The notes under the pieces were generated by a model, which worked only from the letters and a program-made list of their open reading frames with translations, ran no database searches and was not told the DNA's origin. A stretch of 64,000 nucleotides of DNA, taken from positions 6,201 through 70,200 of the forward strand of contig JBMOJB010000004.1 in NCBI GenBank assembly GCA_049316985.1, written 5' to 3'. The position numbers and the translations under genes are program-made. Of this stretch, positions 34,566 through 44,735 are shown piece by piece. How positions within the stretch are numbered: the first letter of the stretch is position 1; every line of letters starts with the position of its first letter. Source of the DNA: CANHEE01 sp049316985 (GTDB lineage Bacteria > Bacteroidota > Bacteroidia > Chitinophagales > Saprospiraceae).

Positions 34566-36173
34566 ATGAATTGCAGAAACATAGAATTTAAAATATCCAC
34601 AGTTGTTGTTCAGTCATTTTTCCGATATTTCGGGAAAGGGATGATTTCTGCGCTTTTGGTACTATGCGGCTATTTTCAAATTTATGCAAAGGCAGATCGG
34701 TTTAGAGCCACCTGGCGGCAAGATCCTTCGACCAGTATTTCTATTGGATGGAACCAATCCGCCGGATTTAATCCTGTGTTTTATTATGATATTCGTGATC
34801 AAGGTTTAAATCCCGACAAATATTCTTTTAGAAAAGAACCGGATATCGTCCATGATTTTAAGGGAATGAAAAACACTTTTGTTAGGCTCGTCGATTTATT
34901 ACCGAACACAACATATTATTTTATAATCAAAGATAGTGATGGGGTAAGCAGGAAAATGAGCTTTCAGACTGCACCTAATTCACCTGAGACCCGGATCTCT
35001 ATCATTGCCGGAGGCGACAGTAGAAATATGAGGGAAGCCAGGATTAGGGCCAACAAACTGGTGGGTAAAATGAGGCCATTTTGCGTCATGTTTGGAGGCG
35101 ATATGTCAGATAGCAATACTGCCATAGAGTGGAAAGAATGGTTCGATGACTGGCAATATACCTCAACTAGCGAAGGCAGATTGACACCGGTATTGCCTTC
35201 TATGGGGAATCATGAAGAGGTGCCTGAGACCTTAATCAATTTGTTTGATGTAAATGCACCAAATTTGTACTATGCTTTAACTTTCGGTGGCAGCCTTTTT
35301 AGAGTTTATACGCTTAATTCTTTTGAAGCACCGGGTGGAGACCAGAAAACATGGTTGAAAAATGACCTCGAAGCACACAACGACGATCTATTCAAAATTA
35401 CTCAATATCATTTACCTATTCGCCCTCATACCCTAGGAAAAGAAATGAATCAGGAAGAGTATCTGAACTGGACTCCACTCTTTACTAAATTCGGAATGCG
35501 CCTTGCGATTGAATGCGATGCGCACGTTGCTAAGTACACTTTTCCGCTAAGGCCCTCAAACTCCTCAGAATCTATTGAAGGATTTGTGAGAGATGATCAG
35601 TTTGGGACCGTTTATATTGGTGAAGGTGGCTGGGGGGCACCACTCCGACAAGCAAATAGAAACAGAACCTGGACAAGAAACAGTGAAAGTTTCAATCATT
35701 TTCACTGGCTTTTTATTGACAAGGATAAAATTGAGGTCAGGACGATAAAAACAGACTGTGTAGATAAGGTTGTTGGATCCCCAACGAGAAATCCATTTGA
35801 AATTCTAAAAGGTTTAGAAATATGGAAACCCAGCAATGGTGATATTGTAACAATACCGAAATTAAATACAAGCGGTATTTCGACCCCGGTCGTTGATGCT
35901 GATGAAAATGTTAATATTGAGTCCTTGACAAAAATCTCGGCAGAATACGGCAACCTTGAACTTAGTTTTAATCTACCTGATCCGGGCGATGTAAAAGTAA
36001 GGGTACTCAATCTTAGACTTGGAGAGATATACACGATGGTGATTCCTAAATTACCAGCCGGGAAAAACGCTGAAATTATCAGATTTGATAAAGTACCTCC
36101 GGGACGATATGTTGTTGCGCTTCGTTCGAACCGTAAATTGGTTGGCAGATTTTTAGTAGTAAAAAAATCATAA
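34566..36173 (+). CDS. Secreted metallophosphoesterase (purple acid phosphatase-like)
   Basis: The 535-residue protein begins with a signal-like hydrophobic segment (MISALLVLCGYFQIYA is an internal start option at 34641). A fibronectin-III-like domain comes next (FRATWRQDPSTSISIGWNQ ... LLPNTTYYFIIKDSDG). The calcineurin-type phosphoesterase domain shows GGDSRN, GGDMSD, GNHEE and QYHLP. The last GHxH motif is replaced by CDAHV, a variation seen in some relatives. The C-terminal 80 residues (NLELSFNLPDPGDVKVRVLN ... GRFLVVKK) look like a sorting or beta-sandwich domain. Phosphate or phosphodiester release outside the cell is inferred. It ends 3 bases from the end of porZ on the other strand. 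Confidence 0.8.
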   Translation: MNCRNIEFKISTVVVQSFFRYFGKGMISALLVLCGYFQIYAKADRFRATWRQDPSTSISIGWNQSAGFNPVFYYDIRDQGLNPDKYSFRKEPDIVHDFKGMKNTFVRLVDLLPNTTYYFIIKDSDGVSRKMSFQTAPNSPETRISIIAGGDSRNMREARIRANKLVGKMRPFCVMFGGDMSDSNTAIEWKEWFDDWQYTSTSEGRLTPVLPSMGNHEEVPETLINLFDVNAPNLYYALTFGGSLFRVYTLNSFEAPGGDQKTWLKNDLEAHNDDLFKITQYHLPIRPHTLGKEMNQEEYLNWTPLFTKFGMRLAIECDAHVAKYTFPLRPSNSSESIEGFVRDDQFGTVYIGEGGWGAPLRQANRNRTWTRNSESFNHFHWLFIDKDKIEVRTIKTDCVDKVVGSPTRNPFEILKGLEIWKPSNGDIVTIPKLNTSGISTPVVDADENVNIESLTKISAEYGNLELSFNLPDPGDVKVRVLNLRLGEIYTMVIPKLPAGKNAEIIRFDKVPPGRYVVALRSNRKLVGRFLVVKKS

Positions 36174-36176
36174 TTG

Positions 36177-38546
36177 TCAACGCATTATCAATACTTTAGC
36201 AACTGCTTCGTTGGGATATTCAACGTCTTTTGTGTATGCACTAAAGACCAGATAAACCCCCTTGGATACCTTAAGGCCATTGTAGTCAAGACCATTCCAG
36301 ACAACTTGCCCACCCAATGCGGTAGTTTCATAGACAAGCCGTCCATTTACATCTGTAATCTTGACATTTGAATCCAAAGCTAGCCCTTTAATCGCAATCA
36401 GGCCATCGTATTCCGGTCGAACCGGGTTGGGATAGACGGTTACATCACCGTGGACATCAGTACCCGCTAATGCTTCGGCAACAAATGATTGCAATCCTTT
36501 GTTGGTTGCGATTAGTACTTCCCCTGTTTTATAGTTGATAGCAATATCTATGATATTGTTGTCAAAAAGTGGACTATTACTTTTGTCATAATACGCGACT
36601 TGCGTTTTGCCGTCTTCGGATTGCACAAATAATCCATTGGATGTGCCAAACCACTTTCTATTGGCGCCATCGACGGCAATGGTGTTTACATTATTGTATT
36701 TGAGCAAGGATTCGGGTATTCCATCTACCACAGTAGTTGGTAGGGAACCGTTACAGATTCCTGATTTACTTGCTTTGTCAAATATGCTGCTACCGCAGGA
36801 GAACCAAATTACGCCATCATCAGTAGCGACCCACATTTTCCCGTCAAGATCGGGTTCTATCCAGTTGACTTTACTGCCTGGTATTTGTGTATTCGTGCTG
36901 TTAAGTACTATATACCTATCATCACTCTCATCATCGATTTTTTTGCCTTCATCAAAAACAATTATACTTGCATTCCCTTTTCCGATAGCAAACCACTTAT
37001 AACCAGTGATCGGATCAACGCTTACCTTATAGATTTGTGCGTTCGAAATATTGCTCCCCATTACGTGCCATTTGCCATCAGAAGTTAATGCAGATATTGG
37101 ACTGGGGGCTGAGTTATTACTTACCCACAATGTTCCCTTTTTATCGAAATCTATTCCTCCGACTCTTGTTGAATTAGGGTCACCAATTGCGGTTTGGAGT
37201 GTTGAATTTTTTGAAGTAAAGTGCTTAATAATGTTTCCATTGTCGTCAATTTCCATCAAGCCACCCCAGAAAGATCCGATATATCTTTTTTTTGCATTTG
37301 CATTAACTGCCACTGAAGTAACGGTATGTATGTTGTACAAATATCCATCCCTCATTATGGCATCATTGCTTCGGTTTTTGTAGCCCCATTTCCCATCAAT
37401 AAAATAATAAAAGCCATTTGGGTTTCCATTATAAGTGTTAGAGGTCGTAAATCCACCTGCAGCGATCCATATTTTGTTATTTTCAAACTCCACTTGTTCG
37501 ATAGTGTGAGAGTAGGGGGAATTTGTCGAAATGCTTCTGCAAGGCCCATTAACACTTTCATAGTATTTAATGTCGGCACCTACATCTGCCATCCATATTT
37601 TTCCGTTTTTATCTTCAACTGCATAGTAAACATCATTAATACAATCTGAAGAATTGAAAATCTCTTTTAAATTTTCATTTTCATCAATAAAGTACATTTT
37701 GCCACCCCAGCTGCCACCTCCCGGTTGTACACGCCAAGATCCAATGAGCAAGTTTTTTCCTTCATGACTTAAGAAGCTAATGTAACTGTCTCGATTAAAT
37801 AAGTGCTTTTTATACTGTTGACCATCAAATGAGAATAAGGTATCATTGACATCAAAGTATAATTTATCTTTAAAAACGGAAATAGTTTTTGCGTTAAAGC
37901 TTGAATCTCTGCTTAAGTTTTTTCCAAATTTGCTCCAGGTCCTAAAATCTGCGTGGTTGATGGAGTTGTCTTCCAATACCTGATAAATTCCCTTTTCAGT
38001 AGCAGCAAAAATTTTTCCATTCCAAATATGTATACCGTTGACCTTGAAATTGGTAAAAGTAGTATATTCGAATTCGCCTTTTAGCATATTTAATTTTAGC
38101 ACACCAAATCCGCAGGCAAGGTAGGCGATGGAAGCATTTTCAATATAGACATCATAAATATTTTTATCACCAATAATATTGATATTATCTACAATGTCGC
38201 GAACGTTTATAACTTTACCTTGTTTATCAATGAGGTCAATGTTGCTGTTTGTATAAGCTATCAACAAGACATTGCTATATGTATTGTATTTTACCAACTG
38301 TACACCTGCATCGCTTAAGCCTTCAACTTTTGACAAAAAATCCAATGACTGATCTTCTTTGTCGATAGACAAGACAGAAAAATCAGTAGACACAAAAACC
38401 GCAGAAGCACTTTGTGTAACATATCTGGAATTCTGGTAAGGTAGATAGGAACGCCATTGGCCAATTTTCAAGTCGTTAGACTGTGCACGAACAAAGGCTG
38501 ATGTATAAGTAATGATTATAATTGCAAGTGTTGATCGAATAAACAT
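36177..38546 (-). CDS. porZ: Type IX secretion system surface protein PorZ
   Basis: PorZ is a cell-surface member of the T9SS attachment complex, with PorU, PorV and PorQ, and in Porphyromonas it delivers A-LPS to the sortase. The 789-residue product from the ATG at 38546 has a signal peptide (MFIRSTLAIIIITYTSAFVRA) and the typical start IGQWRSYLPYQNSRYVTQS. It continues with YTNSNIDLID and YLACGFGVLKL, then a long two-component-regulator-like propeller. A type A-like C-terminal domain follows from about residue 700 (VYPNPVRPEYDGLIAIKG ... GLKVSKGVYLVF). The longer ORF upstream is not needed. Its presence fits the several T9SS cargo genes in this window. Confidence 0.88.
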   Translation of the reverse strand: MFIRSTLAIIIITYTSAFVRAQSNDLKIGQWRSYLPYQNSRYVTQSASAVFVSTDFSVLSIDKEDQSLDFLSKVEGLSDAGVQLVKYNTYSNVLLIAYTNSNIDLIDKQGKVINVRDIVDNINIIGDKNIYDVYIENASIAYLACGFGVLKLNMLKGEFEYTTFTNFKVNGIHIWNGKIFAATEKGIYQVLEDNSINHADFRTWSKFGKNLSRDSSFNAKTISVFKDKLYFDVNDTLFSFDGQQYKKHLFNRDSYISFLSHEGKNLLIGSWRVQPGGGSWGGKMYFIDENENLKEIFNSSDCINDVYYAVEDKNGKIWMADVGADIKYYESVNGPCRSISTNSPYSHTIEQVEFENNKIWIAAGGFTTSNTYNGNPNGFYYFIDGKWGYKNRSNDAIMRDGYLYNIHTVTSVAVNANAKKRYIGSFWGGLMEIDDNGNIIKHFTSKNSTLQTAIGDPNSTRVGGIDFDKKGTLWVSNNSAPSPISALTSDGKWHVMGSNISNAQIYKVSVDPITGYKWFAIGKGNASIIVFDEGKKIDDESDDRYIVLNSTNTQIPGSKVNWIEPDLDGKMWVATDDGVIWFSCGSSIFDKASKSGICNGSLPTTVVDGIPESLLKYNNVNTIAVDGANRKWFGTSNGLFVQSEDGKTQVAYYDKSNSPLFDNNIIDIAINYKTGEVLIATNKGLQSFVAEALAGTDVHGDVTVYPNPVRPEYDGLIAIKGLALDSNVKITDVNGRLVYETTALGGQVVWNGLDYNGLKVSKGVYLVFSAYTKDVEYPNEAVAKVLIMR

Positions 38547-38706
38547 AAAGGACTTTAACAAAATAAAACAACAATTTGAAGCGACAAGATAGTTTATCTG
38601 GACTTTAAGTACCAAAAGTATAAAAAACTGCACTATAAACTCCTGATTTCCGCTTAATATTGCACCTCAATTGTTAAAAACAACGCAAAAAGCAAAAGTG
38701 TTTCAG

Positions 38707-39546
38707 ATGAATTTTTCTTTTTTTAGACAATTATTTCTTCCTGGATCAAAAGAAACGAGGCAGCAGAAGCGCTTATATTCAATTCATTTGAACAGGGAAG
38801 TAATAGTAGACGTTTTGCTCCCTAAGAATTATAAGGCTTTTAAAACCTATCCATTGGTTATTTTTAATGATGGTCAGGATTTTAACGCATTAAATATGGG
38901 TCTGACACTTGAGAAATTACTTCAAGAAAAGAGTATTCCTGATTGTGTCGTAGTGGGTCTTCATTGTGATGAAAACCGCATGGATGAATATGGCGTTTCG
39001 CATACTGCAGACTATAAGAATCGAGGAAGTAAAGCACTCGACTATAGCAGGTTCGTTACGGAAGAGTTCCTTCCTTTTATTCGCAAGCAGTACGCTATAT
39101 CATCAAAAAAGGAGGATACTTTTATCGCCGGCTTTTCTTTGGGTGGTCTATCTGCTTTCGATATTGCCTGGAAGTATCCGCAGTTATTTCACAAAGTTGG
39201 TGTATTTTCCGGTTCTTTCTGGTGGCGGAGTAAACCATTGAACATCGACGATCCCGATGCGGATCGAATCGTTCATGATATGGTTTCGAAGCATCATCAA
39301 AAGGAAAATTTAAAGTTCTGGTTTCAAACAGGCACATTAGATGAAACCTCAGATCGGAATAGGAACGGAGTAATCGACGCAATTGACGACACTTTGGACC
39401 TAATGAAATGTCTGCGTGAAAAAGGATATGCAGAACATGAAATGGAGTATTTTGAAATCGAAGGTGGTCGACATCATCCACATACCTGGGGAGACGCAAT
39501 GGTTGATTTTTTAAAATGGGCTTTTCAGCCAAAATTATTCAAATAG
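38707..39546 (+). CDS. Putative esterase (enterochelin esterase/esterase D-like alpha/beta hydrolase)
   Basis: The 279-residue product from the ATG at 38707 is an alpha/beta hydrolase of the putative-esterase family. The nucleophile is Ser144 in FIAGFSLGGLSAFD, and a C-terminal GGRHHPHTWGD supplies the likely catalytic His. The segment YPLVIFNDGQDFNA is the usual N-terminal strand. The substrate is unknown; relatives cleave siderophore or acyl esters. No signal peptide is clear. It is divergent from porZ and lies 14 bases before folB, so the two are probably cotranscribed. Confidence 0.8.
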   Translation: MNFSFFRQLFLPGSKETRQQKRLYSIHLNREVIVDVLLPKNYKAFKTYPLVIFNDGQDFNALNMGLTLEKLLQEKSIPDCVVVGLHCDENRMDEYGVSHTADYKNRGSKALDYSRFVTEEFLPFIRKQYAISSKKEDTFIAGFSLGGLSAFDIAWKYPQLFHKVGVFSGSFWWRSKPLNIDDPDADRIVHDMVSKHHQKENLKFWFQTGTLDETSDRNRNGVIDAIDDTLDLMKCLREKGYAEHEMEYFEIEGGRHHPHTWGDAMVDFLKWAFQPKLFK

Positions 39547-39560
39547 TTTTTTTTGCTGAT

Positions 39561-40076
39561 ATGGGTATAATAGCTTTAGAAGGAATGGCTTTTCGTGCTT
39601 TTCATGGTTTTTACGATGAAGAGCGCATCTTGGGAAATGATTTTTTGGTTGATGTTTATATTCAAATTAATTTCCCTAAAGCTGCATCAGAAGATGATCT
39701 GAATGGTACGATTAATTATCAGACTGTTTATGAAATTTGTAAATTCGCGATGAGGGAGCCTGCAAGGTTATTAGAAGCGCTTGCTTACTCCATCAGTAAT
39801 GCACTGAAATTTCAATTTGATGAGATTCAGCAGCTGAAAATCAGAATTAGGAAATTGAACCCACCTGTTGGTGGAATAGTTGGAAGTTCTTTTGTAGAAA
39901 CGGATGTTTCTTTTATGGTTTCATGTGGGAAATGCGGCAATAATCTGGTTTGCTATTCAGATGAAAATTGCTGGTGCAAGGAATTGTCGGTGGCAGGCCG
40001 CACGCTTGAGGCACTGGCGTTGCAATACAAAAAGTGCTTGTGCAGGAAATGTCTCAGTGACTATGCATCATCATGA
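39561..40076 (+). CDS. folB: Dihydroneopterin aldolase fused to a cysteine-rich CWC domain
   Basis: Residues 1-117 form a FolB domain (MGIIALEGMAFRAFHGFYDE; Glu in YDEE and the lysine in IRIRKLNPP), which splits dihydroneopterin in folate synthesis. Residues 122-165 form a separate cysteine-rich module with Cys at 122, 125, 131, 137, 139, 159, 161 and 164. It contains CGKCGNNLVC, CWCKEL and CLCRKCL, matching the Cys_rich_CWC family, which is usually a small stand-alone protein and probably binds zinc. I see no stop codon or frameshift between the two. The start at 39561 avoids overlap with the esterase gene and matches the usual FolB beginning. The role of the added module is unknown. Confidence 0.88.
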   Translation: MGIIALEGMAFRAFHGFYDEERILGNDFLVDVYIQINFPKAASEDDLNGTINYQTVYEICKFAMREPARLLEALAYSISNALKFQFDEIQQLKIRIRKLNPPVGGIVGSSFVETDVSFMVSCGKCGNNLVCYSDENCWCKELSVAGRTLEALALQYKKCLCRKCLSDYASS

Positions 40077-40131
40077 TGCTATCATGTCACAGAATTCACA
40101 TAAATATGCTTTTCATTAATAAATATGTAAT

Positions 40132-40139
40132 TAACTTTG
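40132..40139 (+). promoter_or_regulatory. -7 box (TAACTTTG) upstream of the M23 peptidase
   Basis: This is a full TAnnTTTG match, giving a leader of about 220 bases. No -33 TTG is seen at the right distance, so the call is tentative. The rest of the 290-base gap holds no gene. Confidence 0.35.
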
Positions 40140-40366
40140 CAAGTGCCTTCTAAACATATTAATTTTAGTGAAATGTTAAACTTTGAAACAACAGCGTATT
40201 TTCGGTACAATTTTTTCACAATTGCTTCGTTTAATGCTTCGTCATGAGTAACTTTACATCCCCAATTAATTAGTAATCATACGTTAATAAAAAGTATCTG
40301 CACCCGAAATAAACTATTATTAATTCATTAAAAGATACTTATATATCTGCAAATATTTAATAAAAT

Positions 40367-41332
40367 ATGGGTAAAAAAGAAAAATTTATCTTTAACAAGC
40401 ACACCTTAACGTATGAGAAGATGGTGGAGCCGTTAAAAGAGAGGATTATTCGTGTTTTCAAGTTTCTGTCAACGGCATTTGTAACAGCCGTAATAATGCT
40501 GGTAATTTTATATAAGTTTTTTCCTTCTCCTCGCGAACAACACTATATCAACGAAAAGAGACAAATCGAAGAAAAATATATCGCGCTTAACGGAAAGTTT
40601 GATCAAATGTCAAAAGTCCTTGACAATATTCAGGAAAGAGATGCCGGTGTACATCGTACGATGTTTGGAATGGAGCCAATCGATAAGAATGTCTGGAATG
40701 GTGGAACAGGTGGAACTGCGAGATTTGTCGATTTTGATTCTGCGGTTAAGAATGCATTGATGAAAGCTGAAAAGCTGGAATACCAATTGGTTTTACAATC
40801 CAAATCATTGGATACTTTACAGAAAATTGCGCACGACAAAGAGAAAATGTTGACCTCTATTCCATCAATCAAGCCAGTTCGAGAAGACAAACTGAATAGA
40901 AGTATGTTTTTAATGTCCGGTTTCGGCTGGAGATTACACCCTGTTCACAAAGTTAGAAAATTTCATTCAGGTCTTGATTTTGCAGCTCCTTATGGGACTT
41001 CTATAGTCTCAACCGGACAGGGGAGAGTAGTAAAAGTAGAAAGCGGTGCAGGATACGGAAGACACGTAATTATTGACCATGGTTTTGGTTACCAGACTTT
41101 GTATGGTCACATGAGTAATATTTCGGTGAGTGTCGGAGATGTAGTAAAAAAAGGTCACGTAATTGGAAAAGTAGGAAGTACAGGTACATCTACTGCTCCT
41201 CACTGCCATTACGAAGTTCACTTTAAAGGCAATCCGGTTAATCCATTGCAGTATTGTATGGATGGTTTGTCGCCGGCTGAGTTTCAGCTAATGGTGAATT
41301 CAGCAAATATTGTGAATCAATCTTTGGATTAA
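40367..41332 (+). CDS. M23 (LytM-type) peptidase, membrane anchored
   Basis: The 321-residue protein has a short cytoplasmic part and one transmembrane segment at about residues 33-50 (FVTAVIMLVILYKFF). A helical stretch follows, then an M23 domain with the metal ligands His200 and Asp204 (HSGLDFAAPYG) and His279/His281 (APHCHYEVHF), plus YGHMSNISVSVGDVVKKG. This is the family of peptidoglycan endopeptidases and regulators, with the domain in the periplasm. All zinc residues look present, so activity is likely. It is transcribed alone and followed by a terminator. Confidence 0.93.
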   Translation: MGKKEKFIFNKHTLTYEKMVEPLKERIIRVFKFLSTAFVTAVIMLVILYKFFPSPREQHYINEKRQIEEKYIALNGKFDQMSKVLDNIQERDAGVHRTMFGMEPIDKNVWNGGTGGTARFVDFDSAVKNALMKAEKLEYQLVLQSKSLDTLQKIAHDKEKMLTSIPSIKPVREDKLNRSMFLMSGFGWRLHPVHKVRKFHSGLDFAAPYGTSIVSTGQGRVVKVESGAGYGRHVIIDHGFGYQTLYGHMSNISVSVGDVVKKGHVIGKVGSTGTSTAPHCHYEVHFKGNPVNPLQYCMDGLSPAEFQLMVNSANIVNQSLD

Positions 41333-41361
41333 ATTCAATTTATCCTGTTAAAAATATGTTT

Positions 41362-41396
41362 GGCTGTAACTTTTTGTAAGTTACAGCCTTTTTTTT
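41362..41396 (+). terminator. Terminator after the M23 peptidase
   Basis: A perfect 11-bp stem, GGCTGTAACTT / AAGTTACAGCC, with a five-base loop and eight T residues. Confidence 0.93.
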
Positions 41397-41438
41397 ATCT
41401 TTACGTGAGATGTTTTTTTAAAGTTTAATTCTCAGCGT

Positions 41439-44400
41439 ATGCGCCCTGTCTTTTTTTTCTACTTCGCATTTTTTAGTAGCTTTTTACTCAAAGCTCAGAC
41501 GCTTCCATGTAAAGAAGTAATAGGATATTATCCCAATTGGCAGTGGTATGACAGATCTAAATTGGTGAAGCCCAGCAGTATTGATTACTCTAAATATACG
41601 ATTATCAATTATGCATTTTTCAAACCTGAATCAAGCGGAAATATTTCCAGTACAGATACTTGGGCAGATGAGAATTTATTGAAAGGTCAGCCGAATTGGG
41701 CACAAGGAGGCTACTACCCCAACACTTCGATCATATCCTTGGCGCACAATTCAGGGGTTAAGGTGCTTCCTTCAATTGGTGGTTGGACCTTATCAGATAA
41801 TTTTCCAATTATTGCAGCAGACCCGCAAAAGCGAGCCAATTTTGCCAATTCTTGCGTACAACTAATCAATCAATATGGATTTGATGGGATTGATTTGGAT
41901 TGGGAGTATCCCGGCTATGTTGATCACGGCGGATCGGCAATAGACAAAAATAATTTCACATTGTTACTCCAAGCAGTGAGAACTGCGCTCAACACTTTAG
42001 GTGCTCAAAATGGAAAATCGTATTTACTTACCTCCTGTTTTGGTGCGTCACAATCACATATGAATAATATTGATTGGTCTGCCGTAGCACCATTACTCGA
42101 TTGTATAAATCTGATGAGTTATGACTTTTTTGGAGCCTGGGACAATATCACCAATCACAATGCGCCACTTTATGCACCTGCACAAGGTGATCAAACTTTT
42201 AACATCAGCAGCGCGGTAAATGCACTCTTGATTACTTACAATGTACCTCCTCAAAAGATTTGCGCGGGACTTCCTTTTTACGGTAGGTCATTTAAAACTC
42301 CTGCAATCCCTGCACTTCACGGTGCTGCCAGTGGAACCGGAGATACTTTTACTTTTGCAGATGATGATGGTACGCCTTTGTATTACAATGTTGTCAAGAA
42401 AATGAATTTATTTGATAAATATTATGACAATCTGGCAGCCTCACCTTATCTACTCGGCAAGAATGGTTTGAAGACATTTTTATCCTATGATGATTCCAGT
42501 TCGATTGCAACAAAGGCCGCTTTTATAAAAACTAAAAATCTTAGAGGGTGCATCATTTGGGAGATTACAGGCGATTATTTGGAGACTTTTCCCGGTTCGG
42601 GTGTAATTTCAGGAACCCCCTTAGCTAGTGCGGTTAAAAATGTATTTTGTAGTAGCGGAAATTCTAATGTTTGTACAATACCGACTCAAATTGCTGTTGT
42701 TTCGCAAAGTACTTCTGCAAGTGTTACCTGGACTTCAAATAGTGCCAGTTCTTATGATGTTCAATACAAATTAACTGCTTCAAACACCTGGAATACTCAA
42801 AATGTAAATTCAAATAATGTTGTGATCAATAATTTGGCGGCAGGTCAATCCTATCAGCTGCAAATAAGATCTGTCTGTAGCCCTACGCTTTCCAGTTTGT
42901 ATTCTAACCCACTGACTTTTAATACGCTTAGCGCTATAAATCAAAATCCTGTCGTTAGTATTATTCAACCTAGTAATAATCAGACCTATTTTGCAAATAG
43001 TACCCTGAGCATTTCTGCTTCCGCTTATGATCCAGATGGAACAGTATCGAAAGTAGAGTTTTATCAAGGCACTCAATTTCTCGGAGTTGATTATACTGCC
43101 CCATATACTTTCAATTGGAACGCAGTACCTGCCGGCAATTATCAGCTTTTTGCCAAAGCCTTTGATAATTTAAACGCAAGTGCCAATTCGTCGAATGTCA
43201 ATTTAGCAGTTATTGTTCCGACAGCGCAATGTATTATTACTAATCCTGTTCATAATGGAAATTTTACTTTGCCAACTGATGTTACAATTAATGTCAAAGT
43301 CAATACTTTGGGTGTACCAGTGAGTACTGTCAATTTATACATCAATGGAACAATTCTAAAATCTATCGACGTAGCACCGTATCAATTTGTTTGGACGAAA
43401 ATTGCAACGGGGACCTACACAATTTCTGCAGAGGCCATTACGACTGCAAAAACAAGTATTGTTGCGACGCCGGTAACGATAAACATTTTGCCGAAATTGG
43501 TAAACATTCCTCCTACTTCAGAAATTTCGCAACCGGTCCAAAATTCAAATTACATAGCTCCTGCACAAATTCTGATAGTTGCAAACGCTGCAGATGTGAA
43601 TGGTTACGTGAGCAAAGTAGATTTTTTTGCGGGTTCAATATTAATCGGTACAGATTATATTCCACCATTCATGACAAACTGGAATGCTGCAATTCCGGGA
43701 ACCTATAGCATTACGGCGACGGCAACTGATAATCATGGGGCAAGCACTGCTTCAAAGCCTGTTCAAATCGTTGTAAAAGCCAATGCGCCTCCTATATGTA
43801 GCATTCAAGCACCGATTCAAAATCAAACTTATCAAGCCCCCGCTAATGTGTTGATTAATGCATTGGCGAATGATTCTGATGGTATTGTTACGAAAGTAGA
43901 CTTCTATAATGGATCGCAATTACTGGGAACAAAAAATGTTGCGCCATACAGCTTTAGCTGGCAAAATGTGAGTCCAGGCTCCTATGTAATTCTTGCTAAA
44001 GCAACCGATAATAAGGGAGGAATAGGAGTTTCTTCGAGTGTAACCATAACCGTTCAAAATGCAGGTGCTTCTTGCAGCCAATATCAGAATTATGTTGAAG
44101 CAGCACCATATTCCACAACAAGTATAGTAACCAATAACGGTGGGGTTTACAAATGCAATATCCCGGGTTGGTGTAGCGGAGCAGGATGGGCATATGCTCC
44201 AGGGACAGGAACGGCCTGGCAGGATGCTTGGACAAAAACTGGAAATTGCACACAGGTGATTCCTGATTGTTCTCTAGTCAATGCATTTAGCACGACTTCA
44301 TCCTATCAGACAGGAGCAGTAGTAAAAAACATTTCACAGGTATATTCATGTAATATTCCAAGTTGGTGCAGCAGTTCTCCAAGCTTTTATGCACCTGGCA

Positions 44401-44735
44401 CAGGGTCAGCTTGGCAACAAGCTTGGACTTTGCTAGGCCCTTGTCCCAATGGTTCGTCCAGAATAAGGTTTGATTCTAACCAAGGCGATTTGCTGCTTTA
44501 CCCCAATCCAGCCAACGAATCCATATTTTTAAAAATTCCCGACCTTGCAGCCGGAACAATAAGCATTAAAGTTATGGATGTTAATTCCCGAGTTGTTTTA
44601 GAAAAAGATTACAAAGCTGATGCCGGTGATTTTATTCAAGAGATAAATATCAGTAATTTAACTTCTGGTATATATGAAATTCAAGTAGAGACTAGCTCCT
44701 GGGTTAAAGGTATATTACTGAAGAAAGTCAACTGA
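41439..44735 (+). CDS. Secreted modular chitinase (GH18) with T9SS sorting tail
   Basis: The 1098-residue protein has a signal peptide (MRPVFFFYFAFFSSFLLKAQ) and a GH18 domain at about residues 21-405, with the catalytic motif FDGIDLDWEYP (Asp149, Asp152, Asp154, Glu156). It continues with a fibronectin III domain (414-490) and four Ig-like repeats (about 501, 595, 688 and 780 onward, with KVDFY..G and APY.F.W motifs). Two chitin-binding-like modules follow at about 878 and 942 (CNIPGWCSGAGWAYAPGTG and CNIPSWCSSSPSFYAPGTG). A T9SS type A tail starts near 1010 (LLLYPNPANES). It hydrolyses chitin at the cell surface or outside. It ends tail-to-tail with the DUF2279 gene. Confidence 0.95.
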   Translation: MRPVFFFYFAFFSSFLLKAQTLPCKEVIGYYPNWQWYDRSKLVKPSSIDYSKYTIINYAFFKPESSGNISSTDTWADENLLKGQPNWAQGGYYPNTSIISLAHNSGVKVLPSIGGWTLSDNFPIIAADPQKRANFANSCVQLINQYGFDGIDLDWEYPGYVDHGGSAIDKNNFTLLLQAVRTALNTLGAQNGKSYLLTSCFGASQSHMNNIDWSAVAPLLDCINLMSYDFFGAWDNITNHNAPLYAPAQGDQTFNISSAVNALLITYNVPPQKICAGLPFYGRSFKTPAIPALHGAASGTGDTFTFADDDGTPLYYNVVKKMNLFDKYYDNLAASPYLLGKNGLKTFLSYDDSSSIATKAAFIKTKNLRGCIIWEITGDYLETFPGSGVISGTPLASAVKNVFCSSGNSNVCTIPTQIAVVSQSTSASVTWTSNSASSYDVQYKLTASNTWNTQNVNSNNVVINNLAAGQSYQLQIRSVCSPTLSSLYSNPLTFNTLSAINQNPVVSIIQPSNNQTYFANSTLSISASAYDPDGTVSKVEFYQGTQFLGVDYTAPYTFNWNAVPAGNYQLFAKAFDNLNASANSSNVNLAVIVPTAQCIITNPVHNGNFTLPTDVTINVKVNTLGVPVSTVNLYINGTILKSIDVAPYQFVWTKIATGTYTISAEAITTAKTSIVATPVTINILPKLVNIPPTSEISQPVQNSNYIAPAQILIVANAADVNGYVSKVDFFAGSILIGTDYIPPFMTNWNAAIPGTYSITATATDNHGASTASKPVQIVVKANAPPICSIQAPIQNQTYQAPANVLINALANDSDGIVTKVDFYNGSQLLGTKNVAPYSFSWQNVSPGSYVILAKATDNKGGIGVSSSVTITVQNAGASCSQYQNYVEAAPYSTTSIVTNNGGVYKCNIPGWCSGAGWAYAPGTGTAWQDAWTKTGNCTQVIPDCSLVNAFSTTSSYQTGAVVKNISQVYSCNIPSWCSSSPSFYAPGTGSAWQQAWTLLGPCPNGSSRIRFDSNQGDLLLYPNPANESIFLKIPDLAAGTISIKVMDVNSRVVLEKDYKADAGDFIQEINISNLTSGIYEIQVETSSWVKGILLKKVN

